DNA from: Chrysochromulina tobinii
Taxonomy: Eukaryota > Haptophyta > Prymnesiales > Chrysochromulinaceae
Direction: 5' to 3'
Length of the DNA: 55,962 bases
Assembly: GCA_001275005.1 (NCBI GenBank)
Contig: JWZX01002833.1
Span: forward strand, 1-55,962
Shown here: piece by piece, positions 10,548 to 18,944 of the stretch
Layout of the letters: every line of letters begins with the position of its first letter
Numbering within the stretch: position 1 is the first letter of the stretch
The notes under the pieces: generated by a model
What the model saw: the letters and a program-made list of their open reading frames with translations, nothing else
Told to the model about the DNA's origin: nothing
Database searches by the model: none
Made by a program: the position numbers and the translations under genes

Positions 10548-11747
10548 TCAAGGACCGAGGGGGTTAACAGCCCGGACTGCGCTGACCATTGACTGCATGG
10601 CGGTGGCGCTGTAGACGTTGAAGGCCACAGAAACTCGCTGTCCAGCCTCAACGTGGTCCGGGTTACATGTACCTCGGGTTGCCTCGGGCTGGCCCTCTTC
10701 CGCCACCGCTGCCATCATGCCGAGCCTGCGCGGCAAGACGCAGTGCGGAACAAACCCAGGGAAGGCCCACAGCTCCCCCGGTCGTGGCCGCACCGGCACG
10801 ACGAAACAGCACGCTTGGCCGTGCTCGCCCAATCCAGCTGCAAATTTGAGAAGCAACGAGCCCCCGACGACACTCTTCTCGACTGTCTGCCCTGACGTTG
10901 CCTTCTGTTCAGCCGCCCCGCCCAAAGGAGGCCACGCCTGCCCCACGCCCTCGTGAGCGCCCTCGTGAGCGCCCTCGTGAGCGCCCTCGTGAGCCTCTCC
11001 AGTCGCCACGAAGAGCACGAGACTCCACTGCACCTCGCGACCGTGATCGTGCACAGCATTGAAGGCGGCCGCCCCGCTCGAATTGAGCCAGCCCGAGACC
11101 ACCTGATGCTCCCCACTTGGCCCGTGGTGCGACACGCAGGTGAGAGAGACGAGCGCCGCACGTATCATGGGTAGCAGGGACTCGTGCCATGGGTCCGTAC
11201 TGCAATCGAAGAAGCACTCGGATGAGTGCCACCCACCCACGTTCGAGACTTCCACACCGGCGAACTCGCGCCGCTGCCGTGATGCTTCTGTGCGCAGCGA
11301 TGGCAGTAGTGATGCGCACAGGGCCTCTTGGAGCTGGAAACGGTGGATGGTAGTCTCGGGGTTCGCGCCGTCTGCGTTGCAGTCAGGTATAACATACAGC
11401 TCGTGCCTGCTGAACATGGGATCGCCCAAAAGTTTGGGATCGCCCAAAAGTTTGGCTTGTCGCAGGCTGGCGATTGAGAGCCAGGTCAGCTGCTCGACGT
11501 GCGTTTCCCATTCTTGCGAAGCACCGTAATTGGACGTCAGGAGCAGAGTTGCCGCTGCTTCCATGCATGAAGAATTCGTAAAGAGCTCTTCTCGTGAAGA
11601 CCTGTCAGGGGTCAAAGTGCTCGAGGCTGCACCAGCTGCTCCAGCAATAAAGCTGCATGCCTGCACGAGCTCAGCGCGCATCCGCGACAATATCAATCTT
11701 TCTGCATCATCCTCTTCGAAATCGTCAGTGAGATGCTCGTCCATCAT
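10548..11747 (-). CDS. Putative 2-oxoglutarate/Fe(II) oxygenase (2OG-FeII_Oxy_5-like)
   Basis: This 399-aa protein starts with tandem ATGs. Its C-terminal half has the layout of the PF13759-type dioxygenases: FNAVHDHGREVQWSLVLF (His-Asp-His at about 233-235, candidate first metal ligands), then GELWAFPGFVPHCVLP (candidate distal His, about 335), then RVSVAFNVY with an Arg placed to bind 2-oxoglutarate. An insertion between these contains tandem AHEG repeats (about 10945-10998), and an LLGDPK duplication lies near 11420-11460. Both probably form surface loops. The substrate is unknown. The gene is followed on the same strand by a second, unrelated oxygenase gene upstream of it (11905-13539). 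The palindrome GTGAACGTTCAC lies about 100 bp upstream of the ATG. Family assignment is from motif order only. Confidence 0.65.
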   Translation of the reverse strand: MMDEHLTDDFEEDDAERLILSRMRAELVQACSFIAGAAGAASSTLTPDRSSREELFTNSSCMEAAATLLLTSNYGASQEWETHVEQLTWLSIASLRQAKLLGDPKLLGDPMFSRHELYVIPDCNADGANPETTIHRFQLQEALCASLLPSLRTEASRQRREFAGVEVSNVGGWHSSECFFDCSTDPWHESLLPMIRAALVSLTCVSHHGPSGEHQVVSGWLNSSGAAAFNAVHDHGREVQWSLVLFVATGEAHEGAHEGAHEGAHEGVGQAWPPLGGAAEQKATSGQTVEKSVVGGSLLLKFAAGLGEHGQACCFVVPVRPRPGELWAFPGFVPHCVLPRRLGMMAAVAEEGQPEATRGTCNPDHVEAGQRVSVAFNVYSATAMQSMVSAVRAVNPLGP

Positions 11748-11904
11748 CTTCAGAGAACACGAGACGCGCGCACGCCGCCGCGAGTAGGGTGACGTTGAGG
11801 GACGTCATCACCTGCATCAGAGATCAGACGGACGAACCAAACTGTGAACGTTCACGCGACACACGAAAGAGTTTGATTCAAGTCTAAACTCATCCGGTCT
11901 CCTC

Positions 11905-13539
11905 TCAATGCTTCTCGGGGAACAGGGAGTTGAAGTCTTCGGTCAGAAAGCGGCGCTCTGCATTCTCCGCACGCATACCCGCCAACGTGCCGATCTGCAG
12001 CGACGGTGGCTGGAGCGTGAACCTGTAGCCAAAGCCACACAGATTGAGCACGAAGCCCAGGCTGAAGGCGAGCCCTGCCGCCTGAATGGCCGCTGACCAA
12101 GCAAGAAATAGCGCGTCACCCAGCAGCGCCACGGCCCGCTTGGCCAGTGGCAGGGCGACGCTGTCCTCTTCGTCTGTCTCCTCGTCTGGGAGGCTCATGG
12201 TCAGACGTGCCCGGCTGCCTTGGCCTCCGCGCGCACGCTGCACCATCGCCAGTGCCGTCTCCGCCGATGCGCCCGCCTGCGCCTCGTCTGCAGCCGGGAG
12301 GGCGAGGGGCGTACCCGGGCACTCGGGGCCCTCGCACAGGCTCACAGCGTCGCGCGGGCACACCCCCGAGCACCCAACGCTCCTCACAGCCACGCGAGCA
12401 CCCGACGCCCTCTCGCAAGCGGCGCCCAGCAATCTGCCAGCGCCGTTGCGCCAGCACCGATTGCCCGTGCAAATCGTGAGAGCGTCTGCGGCTTCTGCGG
12501 CGTCTGCGGCGTCTGCAGCGTCTGCGGCGGCGGCCTCTTCACCGTCTGCCTCGCTGTCTCCCTTCGTGCTCAAGCACGGCTTCGGTGGCGGCGGTGGCAG
12601 AAAAGGTTGGAGCAGTATAGCCCGAGACGAGCCCAAGGGAAAGACGCCGCGCAACGCCGCAGCGCCCTCGGTCGAGGAGGCCCACGACCAGCTGTGCGAG
12701 GTGAGGCGGCTGCCGCTGCCGCCGTGCTCCACAGGCGGCGCCAGAGTCTCGAGGAGGGCCTGCCGGACGAGTCTCCAACGGTCGACCGTTTCGGAGGTGA
12801 TCACTCGGTCCTCCTTGGCATCGGGTGCGAAGGCAATGCTGATCATCAAGCTCTCTTCCGGTTCTGCGGAGCCGCCGCTATGGAATGTGAGCGCCGGGAT
12901 GAAGATGGCATCGCCGGGTGACATGCAGTGATCGATGGACACCTCGGAACCAAGCGTGCGCCCGGCGACGCAAAATCGCTTTCGGCCACGCAGCATGATG
13001 AGAAGCACGTCGATGTCGTCAATGTGCCAGCCAAGCGATGCGGACGTCTTGGCGTGCGTCGGGGCGCTCGTCAAGTAAGCATCCACATCGAGCAAGCGCC
13101 GACCCGACCTTGTCTCCAACGCGGCCAGCCACGCCCTCAGGCTTTCTGTGCAGCACTCACCTCCCGCTTTAGACACTTTGGCAGAGATTGGCGCACCAGA
13201 CAGCTGAGCAGCCTCATGCAACGTTGGATCGGTCGGAAAGATCCGAGTGCATGAGTGTCGCTCGCAAGCCCACTTGACGAGCGGCGTGGGCACCACGAAC
13301 GCATCAGCATCGTTGCGAGAGTCAAACGCTTTGACCAGTGCGGCCGTAGAAATTGGCAAACCAGCAATGTCGGCCGCGAGTCCAGCAATGCCGTCAGAAC
13401 TGAACGCAGCTCTTGCCAACCATGGCCCTCCCGTGCTTGAAGTCCGAGATCGCAGATCGCCAAGGCCGCTGGCAGGCGCAAGTGCGGTCGTGCTGAGCAA
13501 CGCGGAGAGCAGCACGAGCGTTATAAAACGCAACTCCAT
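11905..13539 (-). CDS. Plastid-type JmjC/cupin oxygenase fused to a thioredoxin-like [2Fe-2S] ferredoxin domain
   Basis: The 544-aa protein starts with a hydrophobic signal peptide (residues 1-20) followed by ALAPASG and a Ser/Arg-rich stretch, as in bipartite plastid presequences of algae with secondary plastids. Residues about 80-245 resemble cupin-fold hydroxylases (JmjC/Cupin_4 type): HID at 172-174 and His220 in ALTFHSGG are candidate Fe ligands. After a low-complexity linker with DAADAAEAAD repeats, a CX4C...CX3C pattern (CTGNRC and CSGVC) matches thioredoxin-like [2Fe-2S] ferredoxins. The C-terminus has a hydrophobic helix followed by a conserved-looking G-YRF and IGTLAGMRAEN tail. Inference: a plastid oxygenase with a built-in electron-transfer module. 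The fusion is unusual. The ATG lies 153 bp from the divergent phosphatase ATG, so a shared promoter is likely. Confidence 0.65.
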   Translation of the reverse strand: MELRFITLVLLSALLSTTALAPASGLGDLRSRTSSTGGPWLARAAFSSDGIAGLAADIAGLPISTAALVKAFDSRNDADAFVVPTPLVKWACERHSCTRIFPTDPTLHEAAQLSGAPISAKVSKAGGECCTESLRAWLAALETRSGRRLLDVDAYLTSAPTHAKTSASLGWHIDDIDVLLIMLRGRKRFCVAGRTLGSEVSIDHCMSPGDAIFIPALTFHSGGSAEPEESLMISIAFAPDAKEDRVITSETVDRWRLVRQALLETLAPPVEHGGSGSRLTSHSWSWASSTEGAAALRGVFPLGSSRAILLQPFLPPPPPKPCLSTKGDSEADGEEAAAADAADAADAAEAADALTICTGNRCWRNGAGRLLGAACERASGARVAVRSVGCSGVCPRDAVSLCEGPECPGTPLALPAADEAQAGASAETALAMVQRARGGQGSRARLTMSLPDEETDEEDSVALPLAKRAVALLGDALFLAWSAAIQAAGLAFSLGFVLNLCGFGYRFTLQPPSLQIGTLAGMRAENAERRFLTEDFNSLFPEKH

Positions 13540-13692
13540 GGCCGCGTGAATGCGGACAATCTCCGAAACCTCAGGAAACTCAGATTATCTTATACGTTCG
13601 TACATGTACCTCGTACACAACTCGATCGAGTTTTGGAAGCTTGCCGTACTGTACGCTCTGAAAGTCATGCACGAGTTTCATGTTCATGTTTC

Positions 13693-14907
13693 ATGTTTCA
13701 ATGTTCGCGTCCAGGATTAGCGGGTTCGCAGGGCGACTGCAGTCAGCTGGCACCTAGGCTGTTCTGCGGGAGTGCTGTGTCGGCTGCGGACTCCGTACTG
13801 CTGCGTCACCTTGGCGTGACACTTGTGGTAAACGTAGCAGACGACCTGGTGCACTCGGGGCATAAGGCACTCGCTCAGACCTACGAAGATGAATGGTGGC
13901 GCGAGTTTGGCGCGCTGATCGGCAGCGAGTGGTGGCGGCGAATGTGGCGAGGTACTCATAATGGTGGCGTGCGCCGGCTCTCATATCCGCTCAAGGACTC
14001 GCCCTCGAGCTCCGAGGGCGAAGCTCTTGGGAGTGAACTCGCTCGACGCGAAATGTGGATGCTTGAAGAGGTGGTGCGCGCGATGCAGGATGGAAGTGGC
14101 GGTGCCGTGCTGGTGCACTGCGTCGCAGGTATCAATCGGTCTGCGACGATATCGTGCGCCGCGCTGATGCTCTGCTATCGCTGTACCTATCTCGCCGCGA
14201 TCACCTGGGTACAACAAGCACGTCCGATCTGCAAGCCGTGCCCCGAGTACGTGTGCGCTCTCTTGGCGCTCGATACGGCGCTTCGTGCCCAAGGGACACC
14301 TCTGCTCGAGCGCATCGAGCTTCCTGTACCATCTGGCGCTGGCGCGATCGGGGTGTTCCACGAGGAGCCAGCCGGCGTTGGCGCCGAGGAGACGGACGCT
14401 GTACAGGTGAAGGCGTGGCCACCGCCAGCCCCGGACACCGAGCCGGCGAAGGAAAGGCCAGGCTCGCCGGGTTCGCCGGGTTCGCCGGGTTCGCCGGGTT
14501 CGCCGGGTTCGCCGGGTTCACCGGGCTCGCCGGGCTCGCCGGGCTCGCCGGGCTCGCCTCTCCAGGAGCTGCTCTCCGCGCGCGCACGCGCAGGCCCCAT
14601 CACGTCAGACCGCACCTACTCGAATGCAATGACCTCCATCATTGAAGTGGACTTTCCGCTAGGCACGATAGCCGTTGACGGGGATGACGACGAGTACGAC
14701 TCAGCGCCAGAGCCAGCGCCAGCGCCTGCCACCGCGCGGCCAACTGCGTCAAGCACACCGCTTGCCATGCAGCGCACTGCGAGCCCGACGCCGCGATCAC
14801 CGTGGCGTCACGGGCCTACAGAAGCGTGGCGCCGCGACAAGCCGACAAAGGCCAACAACGTCAAGACTTGCTGCACCGGGTCTCCGGATGATGCTCATAC
14901 GCCCTGA
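13693..14907 (+). CDS. Dual-specificity protein phosphatase with a GSP-repeat tail
   Basis: The frame is open from a GTG at 13546, but the first ATG at 13693 gives a 404-aa protein starting just before the catalytic domain (LFCGSAVSAADSVLLRHLG), so I use it; a spliced upstream exon remains possible. The signature HCVAGINRS (HCX5RS; Cys at about residue 143) and the preceding Asp-containing loop identify a DSP-type cysteine phosphatase, probably acting on phospho-Ser/Thr/Tyr proteins. After the domain comes a tandem array of about twelve GSP tripeptides coded by a 9-bp unit (14461-14568), then a Pro/Ala/Thr-rich basic tail. The array resembles collagen-like low complexity but is short and probably a flexible linker. 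Confidence 0.75.
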   Translation: MFQCSRPGLAGSQGDCSQLAPRLFCGSAVSAADSVLLRHLGVTLVVNVADDLVHSGHKALAQTYEDEWWREFGALIGSEWWRRMWRGTHNGGVRRLSYPLKDSPSSSEGEALGSELARREMWMLEEVVRAMQDGSGGAVLVHCVAGINRSATISCAALMLCYRCTYLAAITWVQQARPICKPCPEYVCALLALDTALRAQGTPLLERIELPVPSGAGAIGVFHEEPAGVGAEETDAVQVKAWPPPAPDTEPAKERPGSPGSPGSPGSPGSPGSPGSPGSPGSPGSPGSPLQELLSARARAGPITSDRTYSNAMTSIIEVDFPLGTIAVDGDDDEYDSAPEPAPAPATARPTASSTPLAMQRTASPTPRSPWRHGPTEAWRRDKPTKANNVKTCCTGSPDDAHTP

Positions 14908-15353
14908 AATGTCCCTCGAGTCTAGATGGCAATCCACTAGCAGTCTCATGCGATTGCTACTATACCCATGGACCCGAATAGGACCCGAATTGCGAGAGAA
15001 CTCCCCGTTAACAGGATAACACATAAAAGCGCCACGGTGCGGCCGGAAGGGTGGTGTTCTGTTCACTGTGCTGACTGTCGTGCGGTATTAAAGGCGCTCT
15101 GTCTCTAAAGGGCGCTCTGTAAAAACAGAATCGGACGTAGCCACCGGGGTTCCCCGATCGGATCCGATCCAGTTATGTTGGTTCCTCTTCGGTGTGAATT
15201 CGTTGCGCACACTGTTTCCATAAGAAAGCCCACACACGCACAGGGTCTCGACACGCCGTGCCTTGCCAGGTGTGAACGTGAACGCCGGCGCGCTCGTATC
15301 TTAGTTTGCCTCTCACCGTGCGTGCGTGCCGGGCGCGCGCGTCTCATCGCGTC
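14908..15353. other. Convergent intergenic region
   Basis: It separates the 3' ends of the phosphatase and Nudix genes. It contains a short direct repeat of GGCGCTCTGT (around 15090-15120) and mixed sequence with no coding signal that I trust. It should hold both polyadenylation sites, but no consensus could be assigned. Confidence 0.5.
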
Positions 15354-16652
15354 TTATTCCTCATCGAGCACCTTGAGCATGAACGCCGTCTCTCCGCCCA
15401 GCACCCGGCCATTGCATTCGGCCTCGGTCCCACCCCCGGCCGCGTCGCGAAAGGTGGGCTCCTTGCATCCTGCCATGGCTCGTCGCTTTTGGCTCTTGAG
15501 ACTCTCTACGCCGCCATTCTTGAGCTTCTCCTTCACGTTGCCCGCGCCCCGCGCGGCCATCAAGATCTCCTTCTGCGTCATCTGGCCGGCCTTGTCCCAA
15601 GCGTTCTGCACGCCGGAGTACGATTTGGTGCGAGAGCTGTCGGGCACTAACCCTTCGAGCACGGCGCTGGCTGCGCGGGGGCGCCACGGACCGATTGCCG
15701 CGGACAGCACGGCGGTGACTTGGCCGATGAAGCCGCGCCGTTCAACTGCAGTGCTGTCCAGACGCATGAACGCTACGCCTGCCCGTGGCGGTGACCGACT
15801 CCGATCGGCATTGCCACCGCCTGCCTGCAGGCGCTCTTGGTACGCTTGCCAGCACTGCAATCCATCGGGCACAAAAGGCTCTGCTGCCATCATTTCGGCC
15901 AGTGCCGCCGCATCGGTGAAAGTGCCCCAAGCGACTTCCCCGTCGACGTGTCGAACCTCTTCAGACTCGGCCAGCGTGTATTCGAAGCAGTCGACAAAAA
16001 CTCTATTGAGATCTGTTGACACAACTGTGCTCAAGTTCCAGCTGAGCAGGCCACCCCCGCCCACGCCAAGCTCCTCGCCCAGCTCGCGCAGGGCTGTGGT
16101 TTCTGCCGACTCTCCAAAGCTAGCCATGCCGCCCACCCACATATCGAGCATGGACGGAAAGTGCTTTTTGTTGGCGGCACGCCGATGCACGTAGATCTCA
16201 CCCTTGAGATTGCGCACCAGGATCCCGACACCGCGAATCAGAATCCGACGGTCAAGGGCGTAGCTCCGTGGCAGTGCCAAAAGGTCGCGGCCTGTCTCTG
16301 CATCGCAAGCCGCCACCACCTCCTCATCCAGAGCCGGAGCTGGCGGCAGAGGCAGAGGCAGGTGCTCGTCGTCCAAATTGTGAGCAAGCCCAAGTTCATC
16401 GAATCGCGTCAGCAGCAGTGCATTTGTGAAAGCAGCTATCTCATCCGGCACCTCGTTCTGCAGCACTTGAGCTTTGCCGCCTGAGGCAAAGAAGCGGATG
16501 CCACCCTTGACTCCATCAAAGCTCCAAGTTTCGCCGTTAGACTCATGAGAGGTTGCACGGATGGCAACGTCGCCGAAGTGCGCCAGGAATAAGGGTCGGG
16601 ATGTGCTTAACACATAGCAGGTGATAATGTGGGAGGCGATCAGCACGAGCAT
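15354..16652 (-). CDS. Nudix hydrolase with N-terminal membrane or signal segment
   Basis: The 432-aa protein contains a complete Nudix box at residues about 175-197, starting GMASFGE and continuing through REL and EELGV, which fits GX5EX7REUXEEXGU. The upstream IYVHRR and FPSMLDMW stretch resembles the IDI/YfcD-like Nudix group, whose members hydrolyse nucleoside-diphosphate-linked or isoprenoid-related substrates; the substrate here cannot be set. The first 20 residues are hydrophobic and could be a signal anchor. About 130 residues follow the Nudix domain (RSRSPPR-like basic stretch, then a Lys-rich segment with NVKEKLKN), with no family I recognise. The motif GTGAACGTTGTCAC lies 160 bp upstream. 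Confidence 0.75.
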   Translation of the reverse strand: MLVLIASHIITCYVLSTSRPLFLAHFGDVAIRATSHESNGETWSFDGVKGGIRFFASGGKAQVLQNEVPDEIAAFTNALLLTRFDELGLAHNLDDEHLPLPLPPAPALDEEVVAACDAETGRDLLALPRSYALDRRILIRGVGILVRNLKGEIYVHRRAANKKHFPSMLDMWVGGMASFGESAETTALRELGEELGVGGGGLLSWNLSTVVSTDLNRVFVDCFEYTLAESEEVRHVDGEVAWGTFTDAAALAEMMAAEPFVPDGLQCWQAYQERLQAGGGNADRSRSPPRAGVAFMRLDSTAVERRGFIGQVTAVLSAAIGPWRPRAASAVLEGLVPDSSRTKSYSGVQNAWDKAGQMTQKEILMAARGAGNVKEKLKNGGVESLKSQKRRAMAGCKEPTFRDAAGGGTEAECNGRVLGGETAFMLKVLDEE

Positions 16653-16938
16653 TGAAAGTCTCGAGCCTTGTGGTCCTGTACACAGGCTCTCGTGCCCTGG
16701 CGACGACTTCCGTTAGCTGGAGATGCGCCGACGCTGCCGAGCGGCTCAGGGGAGAAAGTAGGCTAAGCCATACGCGGGAGCGCCAAAAAACGGGGTCTTG
16801 TTGGTGTGAGTGTGAACGTTGTCACGGAGTTTAGCGCACACCTGAGCACACAGTTACAGTGACCCGGTAAGAAAATTTGGCCTCGAGATGAAAGAAGATG
16901 AAGGTCCTCTCGAAAAGAGGTTAGTGCACCCATAGATT

Positions 16939-18747
16939 TCATCTGGATGCCTGCCGTACACGTAAGTGCATGATGGCCATCGCCGTGTTGAACGGGAAGA
17001 GAAAGTACTTTTGCTTCACCTCAGCGAGCCGCGTCTGCATCTGTGCGACCTGTGTAGGCGTGATGGCCCGAAGGACCTGCGGCAGCTGGGCCACCTGGCT
17101 CTGGCGGATTCGCACCGAGAAGCGGCGCCAATCGAGCACATTGCAAAAGGGCAGCGTGATCTCGTCATCGACGATGACAGGGATTGAGCCGAAAAAGATT
17201 GCTTCCGCGAGCCGGAAGGAGTGCAGCCCGTTACCCGCGGGAGCGACCGAGAAGACGGAGGACAGCATGAGCGTCTTGTAGTCCCAGTGCTCCGCTCGTT
17301 GGCGACGGCCGAGCTTGTTGTCGTCGGTGCACAGCATGATGAGATCTCGGCCATTATGCAGCTCAGCGAGCTGCGGTCGGCGCGAGTCGGGCTGACACAC
17401 GCCCTTGAAGGACGCGAGCAAGGTGCGCCGACTTCGCGCCGCCGCGAGCTCCGATGGCGTCACGCGTGCCGCCTCGCCATTGGGCAGCAGGGGCACAGGC
17501 AGGTCGAAGCCGGGCCGGTAGTCGGATAGCCGCATCGAAGTCTTCATGAAGAGCGCATCGTCCGTACGATACTTGATCGTGTGGTGGTCGATGTAGTCCC
17601 AAATCACGTGGTTGCGCCCCTTGCCGTGCCACGACGGCATCGCTCGCAACATCGAGTGCGTTGCAGGGTCGCACACGTCCCACTCACAATTGATGTTGAC
17701 GGTCGGAATCACCAGGCATGCGGCCTCCGCGTCGTCCGTGACGCCCACGCGCAGCGTCTGGCGCATGCACGACGGCCAGCGCTCCATGTCGTGCGTCTTC
17801 GGCTTCGGCGTGTCAATGTACAAGCGCAGCGCCGACGCGGCGGTCTCTGCGCCGCGCGGCCTGCATCTCTCGAGCTCAAAACAATGCGTTATATTGCAAC
17901 GGTCGTCGTGAGGCGGGCGCATGGGCGTGTCGCGGTAGCACCAGTCCTCCTGCGGCAGCCCCAGCCCGTGCCAGCCCACGGGTATGTCGTCGAAGACGAC
18001 CGTTAGCGGAGCGTCGATGGGGACGGGAGCGTTGCCGTTCGCCTCGAAGACGTAGCCCTCGCATGTTGGCGGTGGGAGTGGCATAAAGACCTGCAGCGAC
18101 TTGAGCGTGGCCCAGGTGCGATCGCGGTTGATGTCGACCGAGACACAGTGGCTGAGCGAGCGGCACTTGGCCTCCGCACGATCGCAATTGTGGTCGTTGC
18201 ACCTGATTTGGCATCCGCCGTCGCGCGGCGACTCATCGAAGCCGCATTGGAAGTCGCTGCCTGCGCCGAGACCCGTCTCACGCAACGCTTGCGCCAAGTC
18301 GGACCGCCGGCTCAACGAGCGAAGCAACTGCGTTGTGCTGATCACGCTCAAGCCGAGCGACGTGTTGCTGAGCAGTTCGCGAAAGCGCGGCGCATCCCGC
18401 CGCAAGTAGCTGAGCAGCTCGAGGTGCTTCACGCTGTTGAAGCGCAGGCCCGCGCGCTCGAGAACTTCCCAATCGTACTGGCGCCCGTGCAGCTCGCTGA
18501 TGAGCGCTTCGGTGGTGGCCTGGCGGACAGTCCGAAGCGCACCCGCGGCCATCGGCAGCGGTGGAGGCGGCGGCGGCGCCTGTGCGCTCGAAGGTAGCAG
18601 AGGCGGCGGCGGCGGACCTTGTACTGGTGTGGCAGCGCCCCGTCCAAGTCGCCGCAGTTTCCGAAGGCGACGCGGCCGACGTCCTTCGGAACCTAGTGCT
18701 GCGGGCGCCAGTATGAGGAGCAGCCAGAGGCAGAGACCCAGACTCAT
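16939..18747 (-). CDS. Exostosin-like glycosyltransferase (GT47 type)
   Basis: Start chosen at the ATG at 18747, because the open frame above it begins with GTG; 602 aa. An N-terminal hydrophobic stretch (MSLGLCLWLLLILAP) is a signal anchor, giving a type II Golgi topology. A basic and Pro-rich stem follows, then a Cys-rich region of unknown type (about 170-260). The C-terminal third matches GT47 proteins: CLVIPTVN, a YDY-like IWDYIDHHT block, RRTLLASFKG, and the nucleotide-sugar region HSFRLAEAIFFGSIPVIV with DEITLPF and VLDWRRFSV. GT47 enzymes add sugars to cell-surface or secreted polysaccharides. The neighbouring GT on the same strand suggests a glycan-related pair. The sugar donor cannot be inferred. 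Confidence 0.8.
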   Translation of the reverse strand: MSLGLCLWLLLILAPAALGSEGRRPRRLRKLRRLGRGAATPVQGPPPPPLLPSSAQAPPPPPPLPMAAGALRTVRQATTEALISELHGRQYDWEVLERAGLRFNSVKHLELLSYLRRDAPRFRELLSNTSLGLSVISTTQLLRSLSRRSDLAQALRETGLGAGSDFQCGFDESPRDGGCQIRCNDHNCDRAEAKCRSLSHCVSVDINRDRTWATLKSLQVFMPLPPPTCEGYVFEANGNAPVPIDAPLTVVFDDIPVGWHGLGLPQEDWCYRDTPMRPPHDDRCNITHCFELERCRPRGAETAASALRLYIDTPKPKTHDMERWPSCMRQTLRVGVTDDAEAACLVIPTVNINCEWDVCDPATHSMLRAMPSWHGKGRNHVIWDYIDHHTIKYRTDDALFMKTSMRLSDYRPGFDLPVPLLPNGEAARVTPSELAAARSRRTLLASFKGVCQPDSRRPQLAELHNGRDLIMLCTDDNKLGRRQRAEHWDYKTLMLSSVFSVAPAGNGLHSFRLAEAIFFGSIPVIVDDEITLPFCNVLDWRRFSVRIRQSQVAQLPQVLRAITPTQVAQMQTRLAEVKQKYFLFPFNTAMAIMHLRVRQASR

Positions 18748-18944
18748 AGAAAGTGTGAGGTGAGTGTGAACGTTAACACGACACACGCGACACGTGTGTG
18801 TGGGAAGTTAAGAACAGGACCACACAGTTCCGCGTCGCTTTGTCGAATGATAACCATTGGCGGTCCGCGGTGTCTATGGCGAATTATAACCTATTGGCTG
18901 TGAAACGGCACGAGAAATGTGTCCGAAGTGGGGTTCTATTAAAA

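Noticed and set aside
14461-14568. Collagen domain in the phosphatase
   Set aside because: The GSP run is short, monotone and coded by a 9-bp microsatellite; a linker is more likely.
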